Position numbers and translations under genes: made by a program. Shown piece by piece: positions 6,864 to 14,393 of a stretch of DNA of 14,902 nucleotides. The notes under the pieces were generated by a model. The model had not been told where the DNA came from. It saw only the letters and a program-made list of their open reading frames with translations, and ran no database searches. This DNA is from Spirochaetia bacterium (GTDB lineage: Bacteria; Spirochaetota; Spirochaetia; Treponematales; Breznakiellaceae): positions 1 through 14,902 of the forward strand of contig BNVA01000032.1 of assembly GCA_025997755.1 (NCBI GenBank), given 5' to 3'. How positions within the stretch are numbered: position 1 is the stretch's first letter; every line of letters starts with the position of its first letter.

Positions 6864-8768
6864 TTAGTCCTCCACTTTTACTGCATCGAACTTGCATTTT
6901 TCAATACAAGAGCCGCATTTGATACATTTTTCGTTATCAATAACATAGTAGGCCTTTTTCTTGCCTTCCAAAATATTGTCTTGCTGAGAGATTGCTCCAA
7001 CAGGGCATACTTTCGAACAAGCGCCGCACCCGGTACAGTCTTTAGAAGCAATGGTGAATTTTTTCATACCTTGACATTCACCTGCCGGACACTTGTGATC
7101 GATAATGTGGGCTTCGTAATCCTTGCGGAAGCGTTTTAAGGTACTCGCAACCGGATTAGGAGCAGTTTTACCAAGACCGCAGAGGGCTGTCTTAGAAATG
7201 GTCTCGCACAATTCTTCAAGAGTCCCGATGTCCTCTTTTTTGCCTTTTCCTGCAACGATGTTCTCTAGGATTTCCAACATACGCATGGTACCTTCGCGGC
7301 AGGGTACGCACTTTCCGCATGATTCTTTTTGCGTAAACTTCATAAAGAAGCGGGCAATTTCGATCATACAGTTTGTTTCGTCCATTACAACCAATCCGCC
7401 CGAACCGATAATAGCGCCGGCTTTTGGTACCGAATCAAAGTCAAGCCCCATATCCAAGTCTGCTTCTGTTAAACAGCCGCCGGAGGGCCCGCCGATCTGC
7501 ACGGCTTTGAACTTTTTGCCGCCAAGAATACCGCCGCCAATGTCATAAATAATTTCGCGGAGCTTCATACCCATCGGCACTTCGATAAGACCTGTATTTA
7601 CGATTTTGCCTGTAAGTGCGAAAGTCTTTGTGCCCGGGCTGGATTCCGGTCCTATACCCTTGTACCACTTTGCGCCCTTGTTGATGATCATGGGGACATT
7701 GGCGAAAGTTTCAACATTGTTGAGTACTGTCGGTTTTTCGTAAAGGCCGCGTTCTGTTGAACGATAACGTTTTACACGGGGCATACCGCGGCGTCCTTCT
7801 ATTGAACCCATTAGAGCGGAACCTTCGCCGCAGACAAACGCACCTGCGCCCTTGTAGATTATCAAGTTAAAACTGAAATCTGTGCCAAGGATATTGTCGC
7901 CTAGAAGCCCGAATTCGGTGGCTTGCTTGATGGCAAGCTGGAGGCGTCCTACCGCTCTTGGATATTCGGCGCGTACATAAATGAAGCCTTGGCTTGCACC
8001 TATCGCTTTTGCCGCGATCAACATACCTTCGATCATCTGGTGGGGTAAGCCTTCCATTACGGACTGATCCATGAACGCGCCCGGGTCGCCTTCGTCGCCG
8101 TTACAGACAACGTATTTTGGCGCGCCTTGCGCCTTGAGGGTATCGCCCCATTTTTGGCCTGTTGGGAAGCCCGCGCCGCCGCGTCCGCGGAGGTTTGATT
8201 CTTTAACTTCGTCGCACACAGCTTGCGGTTCCATATCGAACAAAACCTTCTCGAAGGCGGTGTAGCCGCCTATTGCTAGATATTCACGGATATTTTCGGC
8301 ATCAATTTTGCCGCAGTTTTCAAGAAGAACGCGCTGTTGTTTCTTATAGAAAGGAATTTCAGCTTTTTTGAGGATAGCTTTGCCTTCAGGCGATTTATAG
8401 GCAAGCCTCTCAACGGGTTTACCGTTTTTAATTGTCTGTTCAACGATTTCTTCGGCATCTTCCGGTTTTACCTTGCAGTATAACCAGCCTTCAGGCTCAA
8501 CAACTACAAGAACGCTCTGATTACAGAAACCGGGGCAGCCGCCTTTTTTTACGCCGACAGGATGACCCGGTTCTTCTTTCATTTCGACACTACAAGCTAT
8601 GTTTTTTGATTTGATGATTTCTACGATTTTATTGTAGACATCCAGCGAGCCGGATGCGATACACCCATTACCTGCGCAGACTAAAATCTTGCGCTTTTCA
8701 GCGTCAAACGCTTTCTTGTAGGTCTCTCGTGCCTTTTTTAAGGCATCTCTGTTAGTTAATTTAGACAT
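6864..8768 (-). CDS. hydB: Hydrogenase subunit HydB, NADH/FMN-binding bifurcation subunit
   Basis: About 634 residues, NuoF-like with extensions at both ends. Numbering from ATG at 8768: N-terminal thioredoxin-like [2Fe-2S] (Cys31, 36, 78, 82); FMN/NADH-binding GRGGAGFPTG (195-204) and GAGAFVCGEGSAL (307-319); an SLBB-like region; a [4Fe-4S] site with ESCGKCVPC (Cys484, 487, 490, plus Cys530); and a C-terminal two-[4Fe-4S] ferredoxin (Cys578/581/584/588 and 615/618/621/625). Before the ferredoxin, His558, Cys560 and Cys565 resemble the zinc site reported in bifurcating HydABC structures (inferred). In that family HydB carries the flavin and exchanges electrons with NAD(H) and ferredoxin. The start is ATG at 8768, 5 nt after AGGGGG; a GTG at 8774 overlaps that site. 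The hydC stop overlaps the ribosome binding site. Confidence 0.95.
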   Translation of the reverse strand: MSKLTNRDALKKARETYKKAFDAEKRKILVCAGNGCIASGSLDVYNKIVEIIKSKNIACSVEMKEEPGHPVGVKKGGCPGFCNQSVLVVVEPEGWLYCKVKPEDAEEIVEQTIKNGKPVERLAYKSPEGKAILKKAEIPFYKKQQRVLLENCGKIDAENIREYLAIGGYTAFEKVLFDMEPQAVCDEVKESNLRGRGGAGFPTGQKWGDTLKAQGAPKYVVCNGDEGDPGAFMDQSVMEGLPHQMIEGMLIAAKAIGASQGFIYVRAEYPRAVGRLQLAIKQATEFGLLGDNILGTDFSFNLIIYKGAGAFVCGEGSALMGSIEGRRGMPRVKRYRSTERGLYEKPTVLNNVETFANVPMIINKGAKWYKGIGPESSPGTKTFALTGKIVNTGLIEVPMGMKLREIIYDIGGGILGGKKFKAVQIGGPSGGCLTEADLDMGLDFDSVPKAGAIIGSGGLVVMDETNCMIEIARFFMKFTQKESCGKCVPCREGTMRMLEILENIVAGKGKKEDIGTLEELCETISKTALCGLGKTAPNPVASTLKRFRKDYEAHIIDHKCPAGECQGMKKFTIASKDCTGCGACSKVCPVGAISQQDNILEGKKKAYYVIDNEKCIKCGSCIEKCKFDAVKVED

Positions 8769-8773
8769 TTTCA

Positions 8774-8779
8774 CCCCCT
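8774..8779 (-). promoter_or_regulatory. Ribosome binding site fixing the hydB start
   Basis: AGGGGG on the minus strand overlaps the TAG stop of hydC (8778-8780) and stands 5 nt before ATG at 8768. This places the start at ATG rather than the GTG at 8774 and implies translational coupling of hydC and hydB. Confidence 0.7.
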
Positions 8780-9266
8780 AACCTTTTGCTTTAAGATCAT
8801 TAAGAATATCCACGATTCCATCGGGAGTTACGCCGGCGTAAACCTTTTCAGGAACGCCGCCCGAAACCATCAGGGCGGGAGCCAGACTGCACGCGCCGAG
8901 ACAAGCCACCGTCTGAACGGTAAAGCCTAAATCATCGGTTGTAATCTTCTTCTCGGAAAGATTAAGCTCTTTACGCAAACGCTCCAGATTCGGAATGGAT
9001 TTACGAACATGGCACGCTGTTCCGTCACACACCTTGATAATGAACTTACCCTTGGGTTGAAGGGAAAAGTTTTCGTAGAAAGTAGCAACGCCGTAGATAC
9101 GGGCCTCGCTAACGCCAAGTTTTTTGGCTACATAGGGGAAAGTCTCCGGCGGCAGATAGTTATACTTTTCTTGCACACCTTGCAGGATCGGAATGATCGA
9201 GCCGGGCTTGGAACCCCATACCTTAATGACGTCGTCAACGACGCTTAAGTCGATAGCTGTACTCAT
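8778..9266 (-). CDS. hydC: Hydrogenase subunit HydC, NuoE-like [2Fe-2S] protein
   Basis: A 162-residue small subunit related to NuoE of complex I. The N-terminal helical part (to about residue 70) contains the conserved YNYLPPE and GVATFY. It is followed by a thioredoxin-like [2Fe-2S] domain with Cys80 and Cys85 (CDGTACH) and Cys122 and Cys126 (CLGAC). In HydABC it docks on HydB and supplies a [2Fe-2S] cluster near the flavin. It is the first gene of the operon, 9 nt before the hydB ATG. ATG at 9266 is preceded by AAGGAGA. Length and motifs are normal for the family. Confidence 0.95.
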   Translation of the reverse strand: MSTAIDLSVVDDVIKVWGSKPGSIIPILQGVQEKYNYLPPETFPYVAKKLGVSEARIYGVATFYENFSLQPKGKFIIKVCDGTACHVRKSIPNLERLRKELNLSEKKITTDDLGFTVQTVACLGACSLAPALMVSGGVPEKVYAGVTPDGIVDILNDLKAKG

Positions 9267-9305
9267 TAGTTTTGTCTCCTTATTTAGGAAAATTTGAATT
9301 TATAC

Positions 9306-9334
9306 ATTGTAGCCTAGAGTACGCAATACGTCAA
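9306..9334 (-). promoter_or_regulatory. Sigma70-type promoter of the hydCBA operon
   Basis: On the minus strand TTGACG (9334-9329), a 17-nt spacer and TACAAT (9311-9306) give a near-consensus housekeeping promoter. Transcription should start near 9299, leaving a leader of roughly 33 nt before hydC. No clear operator is visible; the spacer contains a short TACG repeat (9320-9323 and 9327-9330). Confidence 0.8.
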
Positions 9335-9344
9335 ATAATTTTTT

Positions 9345-9373
9345 TTGAAAAACTGGACAGATATTGTTATATT
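9345..9373 (+). promoter_or_regulatory. Sigma70-type promoter of glgC
   Basis: TTGAAA (9345-9350), a 17-nt spacer and TATATT (9368-9373). A second overlapping candidate is TGGACA (9354-9359), 17 nt, TATGTT (9377-9382), the latter preceded by TGC as in an extended -10. Either gives a leader of about 60-70 nt. The -35 box lies only 10 bp from the -35 box of the divergent hydrogenase promoter. Confidence 0.7.
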
Positions 9374-9436
9374 TGCTATGTTATATTTGGTGATGGTTTG
9401 GTCTTTTTCCTACATCACTGCTAGTCGCAATTTATC

Positions 9437-9444
9437 AAAGGAGG
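9437..9444 (+). promoter_or_regulatory. Ribosome binding site fixing the glgC start
   Basis: AAAGGAGG, 5 nt before ATG at 9450. It decides the start against in-frame upstream codons (TTG 9345, ATG 9378), which lie in the promoter or leader. Confidence 0.85.
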
Positions 9445-9449
9445 GCTTT

Positions 9450-10715
9450 ATGTCCGAAGTATTGTCTATAATACTGGGTGGCGGAAAAGGCACCCGATTG
9501 TTTCCTCTAACAAAATCGCGCTCAAAGCCTGCGGTTCCTTTCGGCGGAAAGTATAGACTAATTGATATACCGCTTTCCAACTGTATAAATGCCGACTTAA
9601 AGAACATTTATATTCTTACTCAATTCAATTCGGCATCGTTGCATATTCATCTTTCCCATACTTACGTGTTTGATCACTTTTCCAAGGGTTTTGTTGAGAT
9701 ACTTGCCGCCGAACAGACGCTGGAACACTCCGGCTGGTTTGAAGGCACTGCCGATGCGGTACGCAAAAGTCTCTTGCACTTTAGAGCGCATAATCCTGAT
9801 TACTATATAATTCTTTCAGGCGATCAACTTTACCGTATGGACATTAGGGCAATGCTCAAAGCTCATATTGATTCCAAATCTGAGATAACCATTGCCTGCA
9901 CACCCGTGGGGCGCGCCGAGGCCAGTCAGCTTGGGATCCTAAGGGCGGGCAAGAAAAACATTATAACGGAATTCTTGGAAAAACCAGGACCAACAAAAGA
10001 CATTTCGGAATTTAAGGCTCCGCCTGAGATGCACAAAGAGCAGAAAGATATGTTTCTTGCGTCTATGGGTATCTATGTTTTTAATGCAAAAGCGATGGAT
10101 AACTGCCTAGACAATGCTTTTACAGACTTTGGTAAAGAGATCATACCTCAGGCTATCAACAATTTAAAAGTAAACGCATATCCATTTGAAGGCTACTGGG
10201 AAGACATAGGAACAATAAAGAGTTTCTATGACGCAAATCTTAACCTTGCAAATATAAAGCCGGATTTTGATATTTACGACGAGGAACATCCTATTTATAC
10301 CAGGATGTATAATCTGCCGCCGTCAAAAATGAACTACAGCACAATGAACCAGTCTATCGCGTCCGAAGGTTGTATTATCACTAATTCGTCGATCTCAAAT
10401 TCGCTTGTAGGTGTACGTTCGGTTATTGAGTCCGGGGCAAGTCTTAACGGCGTTATTTGTATGGGCTCGGACTTCTATGAAACCGATGCCCAAAAATTAA
10501 GGAACCACGAGGAACGTATTCCCAATATCGGCATAGGAAAAGGCGCTATAATAAAAGGCGCTATAATCGATAAAAACGCCCGCATAGGCGAGGGCTGCCG
10601 TATAGGTATAGACAACCTAAACCGCGCCGACGGTGAGTTTGAAAACTATCATATTGTTGATGGGATAATCATAGTTCCCAAGAACGCCGTACTGTATCCG
10701 GGAACTGTAATATAA
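9450..10715 (+). CDS. glgC: Glucose-1-phosphate adenylyltransferase (ADP-glucose pyrophosphorylase)
   Basis: A 421-residue enzyme making ADP-glucose from ATP and glucose-1-phosphate, the committed step of glycogen synthesis. N-terminal nucleotidyltransferase domain: GGGKGTRLFPLT (10-21), KPAVPFGGKYRLID (26-39), the metal/nucleotide motif SGDQLYRMD (123-131), FLEKPGP (175-181) and YWEDIGT (249-255). From about residue 300 a left-handed beta-helix follows, the regulatory and oligomerisation part. Several stretches, such as FVEILAA (81-87), DFYETD (341-346), IGIGK (360-364) and AIIDKNARIG (371-380), look like the plant/cyanobacterial branch rather than the E. coli type, so regulation by 3-phosphoglycerate/phosphate is possible but unproven. 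A perfect 15-bp tandem repeat encodes KGAII twice. The 3' flank is the heptamer array, which starts 3 nt after the stop codon. No other glycogen gene is in the window. Confidence 0.95.
   Translation: MSEVLSIILGGGKGTRLFPLTKSRSKPAVPFGGKYRLIDIPLSNCINADLKNIYILTQFNSASLHIHLSHTYVFDHFSKGFVEILAAEQTLEHSGWFEGTADAVRKSLLHFRAHNPDYYIILSGDQLYRMDIRAMLKAHIDSKSEITIACTPVGRAEASQLGILRAGKKNIITEFLEKPGPTKDISEFKAPPEMHKEQKDMFLASMGIYVFNAKAMDNCLDNAFTDFGKEIIPQAINNLKVNAYPFEGYWEDIGTIKSFYDANLNLANIKPDFDIYDEEHPIYTRMYNLPPSKMNYSTMNQSIASEGCIITNSSISNSLVGVRSVIESGASLNGVICMGSDFYETDAQKLRNHEERIPNIGIGKGAIIKGAIIDKNARIGEGCRIGIDNLNRADGEFENYHIVDGIIIVPKNAVLYPGTVI
10538..10567 (+). repeat. Perfect 15-bp tandem duplication inside glgC
   Basis: AAAAGGCGCTATAAT occurs twice without a gap (10538-10552 and 10553-10567). 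It keeps the frame and encodes KGAII-KGAII in the beta-helix domain. From memory of plant homologues the protein is not longer here, so this may be sequence homogenisation rather than an insertion. Confidence 0.9.
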
Positions 10716-10718
10716 AAA

Positions 10719-10837
10719 GTGAGTAGTGAGTAGTGAGTAGTGAGTAGTGAGTAGTGAGTAGTGAGTAGTGAGTAGTGAGTAGTGAGTAGTGAGTAGTGAG
10801 TAGTGAGTAGTGAGTAGTGAGTAGTGAGTAGTGAGTA
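10719..10837 (+). repeat. Heptanucleotide tandem array, 17 perfect copies of GTGAGTA
   Basis: The 119 bases are exactly 17 copies of GTGAGTA with no mismatch, beginning 3 nt after the glgC stop. The plus strand has stops in every frame; the minus strand has none and would read as repeated YSLLTTH, which gives a spurious open frame. A pure short array like this is prone to slippage and should vary in copy number between strains. It resembles the heptameric STRR sequences known from filamentous cyanobacteria. Confidence 0.98.
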
Positions 10838-10846
10838 GGAAAATTT

Positions 10847-10893
10847 TTTGAAATCGAAGTACTTTGTCAAGTAGATACTAGTTTGATTTCAAA
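10847..10893. repeat. Inverted repeat (hairpin) between the two heptamer arms
   Basis: TTTGAAATC (10847-10855) is perfectly complementary to GATTTCAAA (10885-10893). Pairing continues imperfectly inward through AA, TA and T matches toward a loop near 10864-10876. It sits between the glgC-side and chemoreceptor-side repeats and could act as a bidirectional terminator, but it is AT-rich and lacks a clean T tract on either side. Confidence 0.6.
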
Positions 10894-10902
10894 TAAAAAC
10901 AC

Positions 10903-10930
10903 TACTCCTTACTCCTTACTAACTACTCAC
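10903..10930 (-). repeat. Four diverged heptamers in inverted orientation
   Basis: On the minus strand the four adjacent 7-mers are GTGAGTA, GTTAGTA, AGGAGTA and AGGAGTA, all ending AGTA like the main array but facing the other way. They begin 7 nt after the chemoreceptor stop codon, so both converging genes are followed by the same kind of heptamer on their own coding strand. Confidence 0.85.
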
Positions 10931-10937
10931 TAACTAA

Positions 10938-13112
10938 CTATTCAACCTTAAACTTTGAAACTTCGTTCACAAGTACATCAATGTTGGTCTTGTTGTCCAC
11001 GCTGATCTCGTTGACGCGGGTAACGGCGACATTGATCTGATCCGCGCCAGTTGCCATTTCGTTCATGCCGTTTTCCAATTCCTGCGTTACACGTCCCAAG
11101 TTACGGCTTTCCGTAATGACCTGTTGACTGCCTTCGAGCATCTCTTTAGAGGAGGCTTTGACCTGCTGTGTCTGATCGTTCAGGGCGCTGATAGCTTCGA
11201 GAATCTGCTGCGAACCCGTACTCTGCTCTTCCATTGCGTTGCGGATATTTTCTTCCTGATCGGATACCGTCTTAACGCCCGTGTCGATAGCTTCAAACTT
11301 GTTCAATACGGCGTCGGTTGAGCGGGTAATCTTGTCTATGCTGTCTTTTATTTTCTTTAGCACCGTGCTTATCGTCTTGGATTGCTCACCGGAAGATTCC
11401 GCCAATTTACGGATTTCGTCGGCTACAACGGCAAAACCTTTGCCCGCCTCTCCTGCGTGCGCAGCTTCGATAGCGGCGTTCATAGACAGGAGGTTTGTCT
11501 GGCTGGCTATGTTTTCCATAACAGCATTGATTTCGAGCAAGCCTTCGGACTCGCGGGCAATCTGCTGAATATCCGCCGCCACATCCTGCAAGCCGCTTCT
11601 TCCTACTTCCGAGGCGTCCGCCAATTCTTTTACGTTGGCACCGTTCTTTACCAGAGTTTGTGTAACCGACTGTATGTTGGCAAGCATCTCTTCTACGGCG
11701 CTTGACGATTGGGAAACACTGGATGTCTGCTTGTCGATAAGTCCGTTCAACTTATCAAGGTTGACGGTTATCTGCTCCATAGTGGCGTTGGTTTCCGTAA
11801 CCGACGCACTCTGGTTTACAACTTGTCCCTTTATGCTTTGGATATTAGAGGTAATTTCGTTGATTGCAGCCGCCGTCTCCGTCATGTTGCTGGCAAGCTC
11901 ACCGCCGATGTCGGAAAGCGTAACCGTCTGATTTTTGATCGCCTTAACCAAGTTCTGGATTTTCTCCATGGTCTGATTAAAGTAATGGCTCATCTCGCCT
12001 ATTTCGTCTTTGGATGTGGCATCAATACGGCTGGTAAGGTCGCCCTCGCCCTGCGCAATGTCTTTCATACGCAAACCAATAAACACAATTTTACTTGTTA
12101 TATTTCCGGCAACAAACCAGATAATTACCGCCGAAACAATAGCCAAAACCACCGCTATGATTATGGCGAACCTAGTCATCTCGGTTATTTCCGAAAAAAC
12201 ATCGGCGCTAGGTACCGAGGCAAGTACCGTCCATGCCGTTTTCACATCGCCAACATAGAAGGGATAGGCCGCAAAGAAACGTCCGTTATTCTCGCCGATA
12301 TTAGGCTCACCGCTGCGTAATGCTTCAATAGAATCATTGACGGCTTTTTGACCCAAAACAGCCATTGATTTAGCGGATGTAATATGTTGACCAATCATGT
12401 CGGACTCATAATGCGCCGCTATTGTGCCGTCATTGGAATATAGTAATTCACGACCGTTCGGATATTTTGCTTTTAGAGACTTTGCGGCGGATATTAATTC
12501 GCTGGCGTAAGCAAGGTCATAGTTCACGCCTATCATACCGACTGTATGTTTGTCGCCCAGTTCATCAATTATAGGATAACGAATCTGTACTATGTAGGTA
12601 TCTCTTCCCGCGTGTTTTCCGGGAACGGCATTTGAAATAGTAGGACCTCTCATTGCCCTAATCTCGGCATAAGTTGCCTCAAGGGTTGCACCGGATTCTA
12701 TCCAATCATGCAGGTTCGCAGTTGAGCTGGTTCTTCGCGTATACCATGGTTGGAACGGGGCTGGATTACCATCTTTTATCTCGCCCGGCAGCCATACGGT
12801 AAAAAGACCGACCATGCCCTCCATACTTACAATCGTATATCTCATATTCTCACGGAAAGTTTCTCTGCGTTCCCCCGGCGGATAATCCGTAAAATCAGAC
12901 ATTATATTTCCCAGGGTGATTATGGCATCCAGGTATTTCTCAAAATCAATCTGGAGGTTTTTAGACGCTATACCCGTTATGTTGATCAATTCACTGGAAG
13001 AAGTAACGCGCTGCATACTGCTTGCCTTATTAACAAGCACAAATGTAATTGATACAACTACTACCGCGACAATGGCGATAACGATTAAACTTAACTTTAA
13101 TTTTAATTTCAT
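10938..13112 (-). CDS. Methyl-accepting chemotaxis protein with periplasmic Cache-like sensor
   Basis: A 724-residue transmembrane chemoreceptor. TM1 is about residues 8-27. A periplasmic region (about 28-313) looks like a double-Cache ligand-binding domain (for example [32 protein letters not shown]). TM2 is about 314-336, a HAMP domain about 337-390, and a long coiled-coil signalling domain follows. The conserved hairpin tip is near 534-565 ([33 protein letters not shown] in part), where it would contact CheA and CheW. The protein ends VSKFKVE, with no CheR-binding pentapeptide of the NWETF type. The ligand is not predictable; Cache receptors often bind amino or organic acids. ATG at 13112 has AAGGAAGGA upstream. 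Single gene, convergent with glgC. No che gene is nearby, so it is an outlying receptor serving a chemotaxis system elsewhere. Confidence 0.95.
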   Translation of the reverse strand: MKLKLKLSLIVIAIVAVVVVSITFVLVNKASSMQRVTSSSELINITGIASKNLQIDFEKYLDAIITLGNIMSDFTDYPPGERRETFRENMRYTIVSMEGMVGLFTVWLPGEIKDGNPAPFQPWYTRRTSSTANLHDWIESGATLEATYAEIRAMRGPTISNAVPGKHAGRDTYIVQIRYPIIDELGDKHTVGMIGVNYDLAYASELISAAKSLKAKYPNGRELLYSNDGTIAAHYESDMIGQHITSAKSMAVLGQKAVNDSIEALRSGEPNIGENNGRFFAAYPFYVGDVKTAWTVLASVPSADVFSEITEMTRFAIIIAVVLAIVSAVIIWFVAGNITSKIVFIGLRMKDIAQGEGDLTSRIDATSKDEIGEMSHYFNQTMEKIQNLVKAIKNQTVTLSDIGGELASNMTETAAAINEITSNIQSIKGQVVNQSASVTETNATMEQITVNLDKLNGLIDKQTSSVSQSSSAVEEMLANIQSVTQTLVKNGANVKELADASEVGRSGLQDVAADIQQIARESEGLLEINAVMENIASQTNLLSMNAAIEAAHAGEAGKGFAVVADEIRKLAESSGEQSKTISTVLKKIKDSIDKITRSTDAVLNKFEAIDTGVKTVSDQEENIRNAMEEQSTGSQQILEAISALNDQTQQVKASSKEMLEGSQQVITESRNLGRVTQELENGMNEMATGADQINVAVTRVNEISVDNKTNIDVLVNEVSKFKVE

Positions 13113-13177
13113 TACAAAATCCTTCCTTTCTGTGGCGCATATCTGTGACGCATAAACGCCGACTATATATATTTATA

Positions 13178-13204
13178 TCATCGGTAAAATGGTAACCGAA
13201 TTTT
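13178..13204 (-). promoter_or_regulatory. Possible sigma28 (FliA) promoter of the chemoreceptor gene
   Basis: On the minus strand AAAA, 15 nt, ACCGATGA resembles the motility promoter TAAA-N15-GCCGATAA (3 of 4 and 6 of 8 matches). A chemoreceptor is a normal sigma28 target. The match is partial and the region is AT-rich, so this is tentative. Confidence 0.3.
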
Positions 13205-13242
13205 TCAATTATTTCAAGTAGTAATGCTTATAATTTAACCTC

Positions 13243-13270
13243 AGCGGCTAATTTTCCTAAAATTACCGCT
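13243..13270 (-). terminator. Hairpin at the 3' end of dnaJ
   Basis: AGCGG and TAATTTT pair with AAAATTA and CCGCT around a 3-nt loop, giving a 12-bp stem with one bulged base. It overlaps the dnaJ stop codon and lies where the dnaK-dnaJ transcript should end. No T tract follows, so it may stabilise the mRNA end rather than terminate. Confidence 0.45.
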
Positions 13271-14384
13271 AATTTCCCAATTCCGACAGGGATAAGGGAG
13301 ATGGATGTTCATTCTCGCCTTCCAGTTTGGAGAATTCTTCAAGCAGTTCCCGACCGCGTTTGGAAAGTTTTTCCGGCACCTTCACCATGAGTTTTATGTA
13401 AAAATCACCACGTCTGCCCGAAACCGGTACGCCCTCGTCACGGACGCGCAGGAGTTTCCCGTTGGGGCTGCCCGCCGGTACTTTCACTTTTATGGTTTTG
13501 CCGTCTAAGGTAGCTACCTGAATTTCGCAGCCTAAACTTGCCTGTGTTATTGAAACCGGCACTGCGCAGTATAGGTCTGCGCCCTGACGCTCGAAGTGGT
13601 CGTGCCGTTGTACACGTATAAACACGTAGAGATCGCCGGAGGGTCCCCCGTTAGGTCCGGCATCGCCTTGTCCTCTTAAAACAACCTGTCTGCCGGTTTC
13701 CACGCCGGAGGGAATAGTTACGACGATCTTCTGCCGTTTCTTGATTGCGCCCGATCCGCCGCATTCGGGACAGGGGTTTTCTATAATGTGCCCATCGCCG
13801 CGGCAGGTTGGGCAGGTGGAGGCAAGGGAGAAAAAGCCGGTACTCTGCCGCACTTGCCCTGCGCCTCCGCAGGTGGGGCATACCTTTTTGCCGGAGCCGT
13901 TAGCCGCGCCCGTACCCTTGCACTTAGCGCAGCTTTCAAGCCGTGAATACTGAATCTCGACTTTTGAGCCGAAAACAGCCTCTTTGAATGGTATCTCGAT
14001 GTCGTAGCGGAGGTTTGAGCCTGAACGGGGACCTGAGCTGCTTCGCCGTCTGCCGCCGCCTCCGCCGCCGAAAAAAGTATCAAATATGCTGGAAAAATCC
14101 CCACCAAAAATATCTTCAAAGCCGTGAAAATTGCTGGGATCGTGTTGTCCGCTCATGCCCTCCACTCCGGCAAAGCCGAACTGGTCATAAGCGGACTTTT
14201 TTTGATCATCACCCAGAATTTCGTAGGCTTCGGTAGCTTCCTTGAACTTATCCTCGGCTTGCTTGTTCCCCGGATTCTTGTCGGGATGATACTGGATGGC
14301 GAGCTTGCGGTACGCCTTCTTTATATCATCCTTTGAAGCGTTTTTTTCGACGCCTAATACTTCGTAGTAATCTCGTTTTGCCAC
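13269..14384 (-). CDS. dnaJ: Chaperone DnaJ (type I Hsp40)
   Basis: The 371-residue co-chaperone stimulates DnaK ATPase activity and delivers unfolded proteins. Order of domains: J-domain (1-70) with HPD at 33-35; Gly/Phe-rich region (about 71-120) with a run of six glycines; zinc domain (about 150-212) with four CxxCxGxG repeats (Cys152/155, 169/172, 191/194, 205/208); and C-terminal substrate-binding domains. Length is normal. The start is GTG at 14384, giving [11 protein letters not shown], with AAGGA 6 nt upstream; that site overlaps the dnaK stop codon, so translation is likely coupled. It lies 9 nt after dnaK, the standard bacterial order. Confidence 0.97.
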   Translation of the reverse strand: MAKRDYYEVLGVEKNASKDDIKKAYRKLAIQYHPDKNPGNKQAEDKFKEATEAYEILGDDQKKSAYDQFGFAGVEGMSGQHDPSNFHGFEDIFGGDFSSIFDTFFGGGGGGRRRSSSGPRSGSNLRYDIEIPFKEAVFGSKVEIQYSRLESCAKCKGTGAANGSGKKVCPTCGGAGQVRQSTGFFSLASTCPTCRGDGHIIENPCPECGGSGAIKKRQKIVVTIPSGVETGRQVVLRGQGDAGPNGGPSGDLYVFIRVQRHDHFERQGADLYCAVPVSITQASLGCEIQVATLDGKTIKVKVPAGSPNGKLLRVRDEGVPVSGRRGDFYIKLMVKVPEKLSKRGRELLEEFSKLEGENEHPSPLSLSELGN

Positions 14385-14393
14385 AGAATATCC

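Noticed and set aside
7123..7548. 141-codon plus-strand open frame inside hydB
   Set aside because: It is antisense to conserved HydB sequence, with no family resemblance.
9312..9345. Possible Rex or FNR-type operator at the hydrogenase promoter
   Set aside because: I looked for the known palindromes and found no acceptable match, only a short TACG repeat.
9345..9449. N-terminal extension of glgC from TTG at 9345
   Set aside because: It would contain the promoter elements and adds residues absent from the family. ATG 9450 has an excellent ribosome binding site.
10719..10837. Array considered as a CRISPR
   Set aside because: The 7-bp units are contiguous with no spacers, and no cas gene is nearby.
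10649..10870. Minus-strand open frame reading repeated YSLLTTH
   Set aside because: The frame is open only because the heptamer array has no stop codons on that strand. It overlaps glgC antisense and has no ribosome binding site or recognisable domain.
11709..12320. 203-codon plus-strand open frame antisense to the chemoreceptor gene
   Set aside because: It lies fully within a clear chemoreceptor coding sequence. Its translation has no recognisable motif and reflects the reverse reading of a biased coding strand.
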